Shown here: piece after piece, positions 22,020 through 30,229 of the stretch
Layout: the number at the start of each line of letters is the position of its first letter
Position numbering within the stretch: the stretch's first letter is position 1
DNA from: Sternotherus odoratus
Taxonomy: Eukaryota; Chordata; Testudines; Kinosternidae
DNA length: 64,000 nt
Direction of reading: 5' to 3'
Assembly: GCA_032164245.1 (NCBI GenBank)
Contig: JAVMKO010000020.1
Span: 4,987,206-5,051,205 of the forward strand
Translations under genes and position numbers: made by a program
The notes under the pieces: generated by a model
What the model was told of the DNA's origin: nothing
Seen by the model: the letters and a program-made list of their open reading frames with translations, nothing else
The model's database searches: none

Positions 22020-23340
22020 CTAGCTGTCTGGGGTCTGAACCTGGCCGGCCGACTCCCGCCTTGCTCGCCGACGGGGCGGATGGACGGTTGAATCAGCCGC
22101 GGTTTAGATCTCTGCGTGTAAAACAAGGAGCACCGCAGAAACGAATTGCCCCCCTGGAGGTTGGCTCCCGACCCACCCCCTTTGCCCTGTTGCAGCTGCG
22201 GTGGTGGGGGTCCTGCCCCGTCAGCAGCACTGTCCTCTATGGCAGGTTGCTGCCTTGTGTGTCCTACCCTCAAGGGGGCCATTTCTTCAGCTGTGGCAGG
22301 ACCGTTCATCGGGATCCCTAACCGCTGTATAGACTAAGCTTGATCGAAGCGGCTCTGTTCAGACCTCTGCCTACAGAGAGCCATTTCCCTTGGCTGAGAG
22401 GGGGAGCATGGTCCTTTGGGGTGTTGGTCCTTTGGGGCTGGGTTGTGCCATCCGGGAGCCTCTCTGCCTGGGCTTGGTGCTGCATTGTTGTGCTATGTCA
22501 TTGTGAAGCAAGGTCACCCCCACGGCACGTTGCACAACCGGCGTTGGGCAACGTTACAACGCCCCAAATCATAACAGCCGTAGGCCGCTTTCACCCACGG
22601 ATGTCCCAAGTGCGTTCTGGGTGTTCACCACCCAGGCCTTGCCCCCCTGTGTCAGTATAGGCGCAGGGCTGGGGGAGGGGAGGGGCGGATTTGACCAAGG
22701 GCCACCCACCAAGTCAGTGGCAGAGCTGGGAATGTGCCCAGGAATCCTGGCTCCCTTTCTCCTGCCCTGCCCACTGGTGCACACTGCCTTTTGGGGAACT
22801 GGGTGCAGGGGTCCCTCTGCTTCCACAACACAGGCCTGCTGCTCCCCGGGCCCATCCGGGAGCGGCTGCCTGGTTCAGGGGAGCGGCCGGCCCGCTGCTG
22901 GAAGAGCCAGCAATGAGCTAGCACCTCTGTCCTGCTTCCTTTACCCTCTCCCGGGTGAGAGGCAGCAGCTCTCTGCCCCGACAGTGGTACAGGGGAGTTC
23001 CAGGGAGACGGGTGCAGGGCTCTAACTGGACACTGCTGTGGGAAGTCTTGCTGGTATAGGAAGGCTGCCCCGGGGTCCGTCACGAGCCCGCCGGGGCCTC
23101 CCCATGTCAGCCGGTGGCCGTCTCCGGGAGCGCAGCCCCTCCTGCAGCCAGCGTCAGGGAAGAATGCCCCCTGCTGAATCCCACCCCGCTGCAGCTGGCT
23201 ACTCCCGGGAAGCTTTCCCCAGCTCCGTGCTGATCCTGGGGGGCATGAATGAGTCCAACCAGGGGAGGGCCGGGGCCATGGGAGAAGCTGGGTGCTGTGG
23301 GAGCGAGCGCGGAGTTGCCACTGAAAAGGAGCAAAAGGGT
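22020..23340. other. Unassigned GC-rich intronic sequence
   Basis: Only a reversed SINE scrap ('gtcagtggcagagctgggaa' near 22,714) was recognised. The 239-codon reverse open frame across 22,652-23,371 overlaps the scrap and shows no domain. Confidence 0.35.
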
Positions 23341-23349
23341 TTAGCCCAG

Positions 23350-23494
23350 CAGTGTCCAATACATTCGCCACTAGCCACGTGTGGCTAATAGGCTATTGAA
23401 TGGTGGCTAATGCGTGTGGCTTTTTTATAATGTGGCTAGTGAGAAACATTCAAAACCACAAGGGTGGCTAGCACCGAATTGCCATTGGACACAG
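23350..23494. mobile_element. hAT-like MITE
   Basis: Terminal inverted repeats of about 28 bp with mismatches start 'cagtgtccaatacattcgcc' and end 'gaattgccattggacac', with inner 'gccacgtgtggct' motifs. The pattern is that of short hAT (Charlie-like) elements. Confidence 0.65.
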
Positions 23495-23531
23495 CTGATT
23501 GAAACGTTAAACTCTGTTTTATAAACGTCAA

Positions 23532-23625
23532 CAGCTGTTCGTAGCTAGCCTCCTTGCCCATGATGGGCCGAGCCGGTCCCTTGGATCCGGCCTGCCCAGA
23601 ACTTTGGGGGAAGTTCTGGTCAGGA
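23532..23625. repeat. Dispersed repeat, copy 1 (pair with 25,780)
   Basis: 'agcctccttgcccatgatgg', 'ccggtcccttggatccgg' and 'ccagaactttgggggaag' align in order with the segment at 25,780-25,885, so both belong to one unnamed repeat family. Confidence 0.6.
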
Positions 23626-23671
23626 TCCATGCTATCTACGTGAGTGCAGCGCCGTATATAGAATAGACATC

Positions 23672-23805
23672 TGGTCATAGAATCTCAGGGTTGGAAGGGC
23701 CCTCGGGAGTCATCTAGTCAAAGCAGGACCCATCCCCAATTAAATCCTCCAACCGATTTTTGCCCCATATCCCTAAATGGCCCCCTCAAGGGTTGAACTC
23801 TGTCC
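23672..23805 (-). mobile_element. SINE with CR1-like tail, reverse orientation
   Basis: A reversed tail 'catagaatctcagggttgga' is followed by 'gaagggccctcgggagtcat', 'atccctaaatggccccctca' and 'agggttgaactctgtc'. The last block fits the B-box region of a tRNA-derived SINE as at 51,490. Confidence 0.7.
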
Positions 23806-24417
23806 CTTCATGTGCCCATGACCCTGGACCGCCAAGGAGCGACCAGCCTTGCATGCCACAGAGGGCAAGTTGGCGGAGTGGGGTGCACCTGGGTGAGTGG
23901 TACCTAGAGCCCTGCCCGGGGACAATAAACTGAAACCTCTGCCTTAATGTGCCCGCTTTGCAGAAGCCCTGTGCGCTTTCAGAGAGGGTAAAGCGTGTGC
24001 CAGCCGAAGAGGGGGGGCTTTTTGGCTGTGGGCATATTGTGAACCGCTGCTAGAGAAAGGGAATAGCTTTGTGTTTGGGAGGTGGTTGTTGACTGGGGGC
24101 AGGAGGGGGGGGAAGAAGATGAAGCCCCGCTGCTTTTGGGATCACAGCAGGAGGCTCTCTGGCCTGCCCCCAAAGAAACACTCCCCCCCCCCCCAAAGAC
24201 ACAGCACCCGCTGACCCGTTCACCGCCATCCATTTTCCCTGTTATTGCCCATCAGCCTTTCTCATTCTAACGAGAGCCGCCTGGCCATGCCGAAAGGCTG
24301 GTTAATGGTAAACTCCCTGGTCAGCGCTTGGATGCCTTGGGAACACAGAGTGCCGTGCCGCTGGCCGAGGAGGAACCTAAAGATTGCCACGCTGGCTCTG
24401 GCCTGGATTCACCCGTC

Positions 24418-24735
24418 AGCTGGTGTCTTGTCTCTGACAGGGGCCAGCACCAGCTGCTTCAGAGAAAGGGGCAAGAGACCCTGCACCAGGCAGTGAAGGG
24501 ATAACCTGCCTGCAGGGAAGGATTCTTCCTGACCCCTAGTAATTAGAGCTTAATTTATGCCCTGATGCATGGGGGTTGATAGCCCGTAGTTGGCTCTGTT
24601 TAACCTATGCTGTTGTAGCTGCGGCTGCTCTTGTCAGCCATATAAATGCCTAGTCCTTTTAAGGACCCTCTTAAGCTCTTGCCCTCCGTAAGCTCATGTG
24701 ACAGTGAGTTCCACAGGTTTACTTGGATCTGGGTC
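24418..24735 (-). mobile_element. CR1 LINE fragment, reverse orientation (split)
   Basis: 'ttgtctctgacaggggccag', 'gaaaggggcaagagaccctg', 'ggattcttcctgacccctag' and 'tgtgacagtgagttccacag' are reversed CR1. The copy is cut at 24,737 by a Penelope-type terminal repeat and seems to go on after 24,858. Confidence 0.7.
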
Positions 24736-24750
24736 CTTTTAAAATGAATG

Positions 24751-24844
24751 AAGTGACAAAGAGTCCCGTGGCACCTTAAAGACTAACTAAAGTATTGAAG
24801 AATAAGCTTTCATGGGCTAATACCCACTTCGTCGGATGCATTCA
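24751..24844 (-). mobile_element. Penelope-type terminal-repeat fragment with 14-bp TSD
   Basis: The 94-bp insert is flanked by identical 14-mers (ttttaaaatgaatg at 24,737-24,750 and 24,845-24,858). On the minus strand it reads 'gcatccgacgaagtgggtat', 'tagcccatgaaagctta' and 'agtctttaaggtgccacggg', the hammerhead-like end of the family described at 27,936. It is a single, non-inverted unit. Confidence 0.75.
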
Positions 24845-25779
24845 TTTTAAAATGAATGGGTTTTCTGTGCATGTGACTCAGTAGAGGGGCAGATTTTCCA
24901 TCCAGTCAAGAACTGCTTGTCCTTTAGTCTGACCATGACAGTTCTTCATGGCCGTCCGCTGTAACTTGGGCAAGGGCTAACCTTGGGGTGAGACCAAATG
25001 CAGCAGTAATTCGAGACAAACCCTTGGTACCAACACGCCCAAAACTTTGGCAAAGCAGGGGTCTGGCCGATTCCAGCTCTGAATTTCACAGCCTGCTCTG
25101 AATCTATAATAGACTGTTCTGAGCCCCTCGTGCCCTCAAATGTAGGGGCGCTTGCAATCCAGATGTTGCTCCGTGTCTTTGGGGTCCTCTTATGTAATAC
25201 GTGCTCTCAGGCGCACCACGTCACGCAAAGCAAAGGGGCCGCTAGCAGATCTGGGATATTATTTAAACGACCGTAGTGCTAGGAGTCCCAGTTATGGACC
25301 AGTGCCCCGTTGTGTCAGGCGCTGTACGAACATACCCGCTCAGTCTGCCTCCTATTTGCTTCCATTGCGCTGAAGGTGCAACAGATGCATTTAAGCATGT
25401 TTTCTGTTGACTGCACGTGGTACCGCTCAGAATTCAACCCGTAAACAATTCCTTCAGCTCCGTCGAGGACGATACACGCCTGGGCAAATATTATGAGTCT
25501 GGGCATGCTGGTTTTGCCTATGCATTTTTTTAATCCAATGCAATGGAGTTAACATCTGTTGTTTGCACAGAACCACCAGTGCCCAGAATTACTTATGCAC
25601 AGTGGGTAGGAACAATATGGTATTCTCTGAATCGGGCATTATGTTGATGAATGCAAATGCAGGCAAACATAGGTGCTGTCCGGGGGCTCCTGGGAAGCTC
25701 CTGCTGCAGCCTTCTGCCTGGATGTGGGCCCAGAACCGATTTCCCCCTGACCCAGGCCCCCACAAACCTTGCTTCTAGA

Positions 25780-25885
25780 TCTGAGCTGTCAATAGCCAGC
25801 CTTCTTGCCTATAATGGGTTGAACCGGTACCCAGGATCTGGACTTCCCTGAGTTTGGGGGAGTCGCTCCAGTAACTTGAGTTCGA
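25780..25885. repeat. Dispersed repeat, copy 2 (pair with 23,532)
   Basis: 'agccttcttgcctataatgg', 'ccggtacccaggatctgg' and 'cctgagtttgggggagtc' align with 23,532-23,625 in the same orientation. A 194-codon reverse open frame here has no domain. Confidence 0.6.
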
Positions 25886-26159
25886 GCTCCGGTTTCCGGG
25901 CCCGACCGTCCTTGCCGTTCCGGAGTGGTTTTGGCCCCCATGTAGCGTTAAGCAGAGTCTCCCACACCCTCCCAAGCGGCCGGGGTTCGAGTCCAGCTTG
26001 CGGGGGGGACCCTCACCATTGTGTCGGCATCCGCAAAGCACGCCGTGGTCAAGAAAGCGTCTATGAGGTCTCCATAGACCTTTGTTGTTGCCACGGCGAT
26101 GGTGGGGCCAAAGGGATGCCATTTTCCAAGATGGCGGAAGGGGGGGGGCGAGACTGGAT

Positions 26160-26244
26160 GTGCCCCCATCTCCAGTGAAAGCACCATGACCAAGCCAACA
26201 AGCCTGCTGATTGGTCATGGTGCTTTTACTGGAGGTGGGGGCAC
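26160..26244. repeat. 34-bp inverted repeat, MITE-like hairpin
   Basis: Arms 26,160-26,193 and 26,211-26,244 pair with only two mismatches around a 17-bp loop; the inner parts read 'aaagcaccatgaccaa' and 'ttggtcatggtgctttt'. Flanking 'gccattttccaagatggc' and 'gccattaaaaaacatggc' add weaker fold-back. Confidence 0.85.
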
Positions 26245-26567
26245 CGCCATTAAAAAACATGGCAGCTCGGTTCTGCCAGGACTTGGGGCGCAAGGAATTT
26301 AGCATCGCCCAGAAAGCGGCTGCAAAGAGGGACGTGGCCTGGCCGGCTGGAGGCGACACATCCCCTCAGCTTGCAAAGCCTCGGTGGGGCCCAGAGTGGG
26401 AGTTCATGGAGATGCTCTGGGGAGGAAGTCCTTGGGGGTGGAGATGATTCCCCCCCCCCCCAGTCATAGTTCACTCTGCGTGGGTTGATTGGGACTTGAC
26501 CAACATTTATTCTGCTTTCCTGTAATCAGGGTCTGGATGGAATCTGCAGTCATTGGTATCCACAGCT

Positions 26568-26609
26568 GCCTAGTTGAGAGGCAGCGTCGCCTAGTTGAGA
26601 GGCAGCGTC
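26568..26609. repeat. Two tandem copies of a 21-bp unit
   Basis: The unit gcctagttgagaggcagcgt+c occurs at 26,568-26,588 and again at 26,589-26,609, at the head of the SINE that follows. It is a recent local duplication. Confidence 0.95.
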
Positions 26610-26785
26610 TCCTAGTGGGTAGGGCGCTGGGCTGAGAGTCGAGGTTCTAATCCTGGCTCAGTCACTGATTTATTGGGTGACCTTGGGCAAGTCGCTTCCC
26701 CCCCCGCTGTGCCTCAGTTTCCCCCATCTTTAAAGCGGGGGTAATGATACAGACCCGCCTTCGGATGAAAACCCTTGCGGAAGGA
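26589..26785 (+). repeat. tRNA-derived SINE
   Basis: 'tagggcgctgggctgagagt', 'gaggttctaatcctggctca', 'accttgggcaagtcgcttcc' and 'tgtgcctcagtttcccccat' give head, B-box area and central domain in order. One of the best preserved SINE copies. Confidence 0.85.
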
Positions 26786-27059
26786 TGGTATTTTATCGTT
26801 TTTAATCATGTTGATGGATAATATCACTGCATATTTTAAAGCATTTTTTTTCTATTATAAAGTCATATTTTCCCAGTTGCTCAAAGTTACGGGTTTGAAG
26901 CATTTTAAAAAATATTTTATGTTTATCTATTTAATCGTTCACGGTTGTGGGAAATTCCGGAACGGGGATGGGGGGTCAGACATGAATTATTTAATGACCG
27001 TTGTTGAGGTGAAGATTAAAAACAGTTAAAGCTTTATAATTGTTGAAACACCAATTGTC

Positions 27060-27122
27060 GAAAGCTTATGCTTCAAAACTTTATAGTTGGTCTTTAAGGT
27101 GCCACAGGACTTTGTTACCTCT
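27060..27122 (+). mobile_element. Penelope-type terminal-repeat fragment with 10-bp TSD
   Basis: A 63-bp piece, from 'gaaagcttatgcttcaaaac' to 'ggactttgttacctct', is flanked by accaattgtc at 27,050-27,059 and 27,123-27,132. It starts exactly at the GAAA of the hammerhead-like core, so it is 5'-truncated inside that motif. Confidence 0.75.
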
Positions 27123-27284
27123 ACCAATTGTCAAGAATATTTTGTGGTGGTATATGTGTGCACAGGGAAATAGATGTTTACAGGGGGAAATGGATATTTA
27201 CCTACATTTTTTGATAACAGTCGAGTCCCTCCAAGCTTACGATGTGTTGGGAAGAGGAGGATGCAAAGAGATAAAGCAAAATTG

Positions 27285-27362
27285 TGCAAAGTGTACAGCA
27301 CCGAGCGCATTGGGTTCCTAGTCCGGGACTGGGGGCCCTAGATGCCACCGTGATACAAATAA
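27285..27362 (+). repeat. SINE/LINE 3' module
   Basis: 'gtacagcaccgagcgcattg', 'ttcctagtccgggactgggg' and a final 'gatacaaataaat' match the 3' module seen near 340 and 53,045. Confidence 0.65.
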
Positions 27363-27767
27363 ATTGTGGCTGGTTCAGAACAGGGTAACACAGAAGCTCC
27401 TGGCTCCCAGATATGTGCTCAGTCCACTTAGCCACACTCCCACTTCGAGAGTTGAATTTCAAGTTCTTTTGGGGCATGGGAGCCTGTCATTTTCATGTGT
27501 AAATTCCCAGCTCTCTCTCAACCATATCTTAAAACCTTTTAATTAAAACCAATTAATTAGGGAGATCTGTGGATAAAAAAAAAGTGCTGGACAGAAGTCA
27601 GATATTATGGGTGTTTATATACCACACCGATGAGTTGGGTGTGAATGGCTAGATACCTGTTATAAACTCCCCTGTAGATTGCAGAAGGGTAAATCCAGGA
27701 CTAGACGTTATCAAACAGGAATGGTGGGATCAGGCCTTCTAAATTCTGCTCTGGGTTTCCTAGAGAT

Positions 27768-28205
27768 GGGATGGAGGGGTTCCTAGTGGTTAGAGTACTG
27801 GACTCCAGCGCCTTGGGTTTTAAATGCAGTTTTACCCTGGCCCGCTCGTGACCTTGGACAAGTCACTGCACTGCCCCGTGCCTCGGTTTCCCGATCTGTA
27901 AAACGGAGCCCATGCTACTGACCTCCTTTGTCAAGGTAACAAAGTCCTGTGGCACCTTAAAGACTAACTATAAAGTTTTGAAGCATGAGCTTTCGTGGGC
28001 TAATACCCACTTCGTCGGATGCAGCACTTCCACTGCCTGCATCCGACGAAGTGGGTATTAGCCCACGAAAGCTCATGCTTCAAAACTTTATAGTTAGTCT
28101 TTAAGGTGCCACAGGACTTTGTTACCTCTGCTATTCCAGACTAACACGGCTACCACCCTGGTCCTTTGTCAAGTGCTTTGAGATCTCCTGCTGGAACCCA
28201 GTGGT
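27768..28205 (+). repeat. tRNA-derived SINE split by a Penelope-type insertion
   Basis: The upstream part (27,768-27,935) carries 'gttcctagtggttagagtac', 'accttggacaagtcactgca' and 'gcctcggtttcccgatctgt'. The downstream part resumes at 28,174 with 'tgctttgagatctcctgctg', exactly where the SINE consensus goes on. The 12-mer tcctttgtcaag is duplicated on both sides of the insert. Confidence 0.85.
27936..28161. mobile_element. Fold-back Penelope-type element, perfect 89-bp inverted repeat
   Basis: Arms 27,936-28,024 and 28,037-28,125 are exact reverse complements around a 12-bp spacer. A 36-bp tail follows, ending 'cagactaacacggctaccac'. The insert is flanked by the 12-bp duplication tcctttgtcaag (27,924-27,935 and 28,162-28,173). 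Each arm holds a hammerhead-like motif: in the right arm ccgacga at 28,043, a GTGGG/CCCAC stem, GAAA at 28,067 and gctcatgc. The C at the second core position (usually U) suggests low or no activity. Assignment to Penelope-like terminal repeats is by architecture and family knowledge. Confidence 0.8.
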
Positions 28206-28605
28206 AGAAGAGCGGGGGATTATGATGATTACGCCGCGGCGAATCTGGAGTGACTTCAGTGCAGGGGGCGACCGTGTGGACACAATCAGATCTGACCCAC
28301 AAGGAGTCAGAATTGGGGGCCCTCGCTTGTCGGGGGCGCTTTAAACTACCGCCGGCGGTGGGGATGGACCCGGAAGGGGGGGTCTGCGCCTTTCCTTTAG
28401 TGTCAATCCGGATCGGTGTGAAACCGACCCAAGCAGGTGCCCACCCTCCCCGAGCCGGATCCGGTTCGGAAATCGGAGCGGGGCTTTTGCCGGGAAACCA
28501 CCTCCCCCCGTCTCTCCGCCCGCCCCCGCGCCGAGGCGGGCAGGGGAGCGGGGCAGGCCCGGCACGTCCGCCGGGTGTGTTCCGCCGGGGCGCGGCGCGG
28601 CGACC

Positions 28606-28695
28606 ATGACTCCGGCGTCGGGCAGGAGGAAGCGCACGGGGGGGAGAATGAGGCAAGATGGCTGCCTGGTAGCGCCGGATCCGCGCTGCAACTGA
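28606..28695 (+). CDS. Possible 29-codon upstream ORF in the CpG block
   Basis: An ATG in fair context (cgaccatga) starts a short frame rich in R, K and G that stops at TGA 28,693-28,695, before the donor-like site at 28,778. If this block is a first exon, the frame would act as an upstream ORF rather than make a known protein. No homology is recognised. Confidence 0.2.
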   Translation: MTPASGRRKRTGGRMRQDGCLVAPDPRCN

Positions 28696-28699
28696 CCAG

Positions 28700-29022
28700 G
28701 GGAGGGGGGGCGGGGGGGTATTTTTTGCGAGGGGGGGGGGATCATCGCCGGCTGCAGCGCATTCAAAGCGGACCGAGGTAAATAGAGGCTCCGCCCTGGG
28801 GGGGTAAATAGAGGCGCCCAGGGAAGGGGGGGGTCGCTAAGTGTGTGTCAATTACACGCCCCCCCAATTCCAGGGGCGGGGGGGTATTTTTGCCGGGGGG
28901 GGGATCGCCGGCTGCAGCGCATTCAAAGCGGACCGAGGTAAATAGAGGCTCCGCCCTGGGGGTCTCTTTGGAGGGAGGGGGCGCTAAGTGTGTGTCAATT
29001 ACACGCCCCCCCCATTCCAGGG
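28700..29022. repeat. Tandem duplication of a ~150-160-bp unit
   Basis: 'gctgcagcgcattcaaagcg' is at 28,751 and 28,911, 'gaccgaggtaaatagaggct' at 28,771 and 28,931, and 'taagtgtgtgtcaattacac' at 28,838 and 28,985. The two units differ by short G-run indels. The G-rich start 'gggggggtattttt' is also shared. Confidence 0.92.
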
Positions 29023-29108
29023 GAGCCCCCGCGGCGGCTGGGGTGGGGTGGGGGGCCCCGCTCGGGTTTATTTTGACTCGTTTTGTTTCCTCCCCCCCCC
29101 CCCCGCAG

Positions 29109-29159
29109 GTGGACATAAGGGGCCGCCCAGAAGGTGGGACGCGGGAGCTGGCGACAAAG
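29109..29159 (+). other. Candidate small exon (unproven)
   Basis: A strong pyrimidine tract (ttttgtttcctcccccccc and more C) ends in gcag at 29,105-29,108. A donor-like AAAG|gtaccc follows 51 bp later. The segment between has no known coding content. It may be an untranslated exon of a transcript starting in the CpG block, or chance. Confidence 0.25.
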
Positions 29160-29971
29160 GTACCCCCCGTTTGGACGGAGCGAGGACAAAGCGCGGAGGG
29201 GAGGCGGGGGGGGGGATGGGGGGGTTAACCCCCCCGGGCGTCTCCCGCTTTGCCCCTGCTGAATTGCGGGTGGATTCAGCCCCTGTTGTTGTGAGCTGTG
29301 GTGTGTTTGCAAGGGGGGGGGGGGGGGATCAGGGTGTTTCGGCGTCTCCTCTTGTGCAGGAGCAAAAATGAAATATTGCCACCATCCCCCTCCCCCCCCC
29401 TTGTCTTTTCCGGGGGCAGCAGCCCCCCCCCCCCTTAGATCTGCTGAGTTCCCTCATGGGCCCAGCGTAATTAACGAGAGGCTAGATGCCCCCACTTTGA
29501 GGCAGGCCTGACATCCCCCTGATGTAATGAAGATGACGGCAGCTGTCCTACCTCACCGGGGTGGACCCGGAGAGTCCGCCTGAGCTGCCGTGACCCCAAA
29601 ACCGCAACTCGGTTTCTCTGCTTCTGGGGGGAAACGCAGTGACGGAGTGGGGGGGGGGGGACAGGGTTTCGTAGGTTTTGTCGCTTGAGGTTGAAGGCCG
29701 GTTTCCACTCCGTGTGACGCCGATGTCAGCCCAGGTGAAATCAGTGGGGTTTAGGCGTGGTCCGGGACTCCGCTGCGGATCTGATGCCCCTGCCTTGCGA
29801 AAATGCCCAGGAGTCGCTCGCCGGGGGGGGGGTTGCTATGGGGACAAAGTTTGGAGCGTGGCCGGGCAGCTGGCCTCGAAGCTGATGCTTCGGGAATATG
29901 AGTTGGGGGCAGAGGGAAGGTGAAGGAGCTGATTTCATTAGTGGTTTCAGGAGGATTCCCTTGCAGGGACT

Positions 29972-30222
29972 GAGGCTGGGTCTACACTAGAAAATGAGCT
30001 TAGTTTAACTCTGTTGTTCCGGGGGGGTGAAAAATCCACACGCCTCCATGGCGTTGTTAAGCTGACCTATGGTCCCATGTAAACTGGGCGAGATTTGACA
30101 GAAAAATTCTTCCATCAACCTCGCGCCCGCCTCTCAAGGAGGCGGATTTCCTACGCCAGTGGGAGAACCCTTGCCGATGGCATGTGTAGTGTTTACACTG
30201 ACGCGGCTTGACCAGCGTGGCT
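29972..30222. repeat. MITE of the 'ctgggtctacact' family
   Basis: 'tgaggctgggtctacactag', 'tgaaaaatccacacgcctcc', 'gttaagctgacctatggtcc' and 'gcgcccgcctctcaaggagg' match in order the related copy at 42,132-42,382, with a terminal 'gtgtagtgtttacactga'. Confidence 0.75.
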
Positions 30223-30229
30223 CCGTTCC

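Larger units (their letters stand above)
28250..29400 (+). promoter_or_regulatory. Second CpG-island-like block, candidate internal promoter
   Basis: The block is dense in CpG, above all 28,340-28,640, and non-repetitive. It contains a 'caagatggctgcc' YY1-like site at about 28,653-28,665 and an ATG at 28,606 that opens only a 29-codon frame ending at 28,693. Donor-like GAG|gtaaat sites occur at 28,778 and 28,938. In mammals TET3 has a downstream promoter for a form without the CXXC finger; this block is in the right place for that, which is an inference. Confidence 0.5.

Noticed and set aside
22652..23371. 239-codon reverse-strand open frame
   Set aside because: It overlaps a SINE scrap, has no recognisable domain or splice context, and mirrors a plus-strand frame in GC-rich DNA.
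25775..26359. 194-codon reverse-strand open frame
   Set aside because: It runs through a dispersed repeat and the 34-bp hairpin, so coding is very unlikely.
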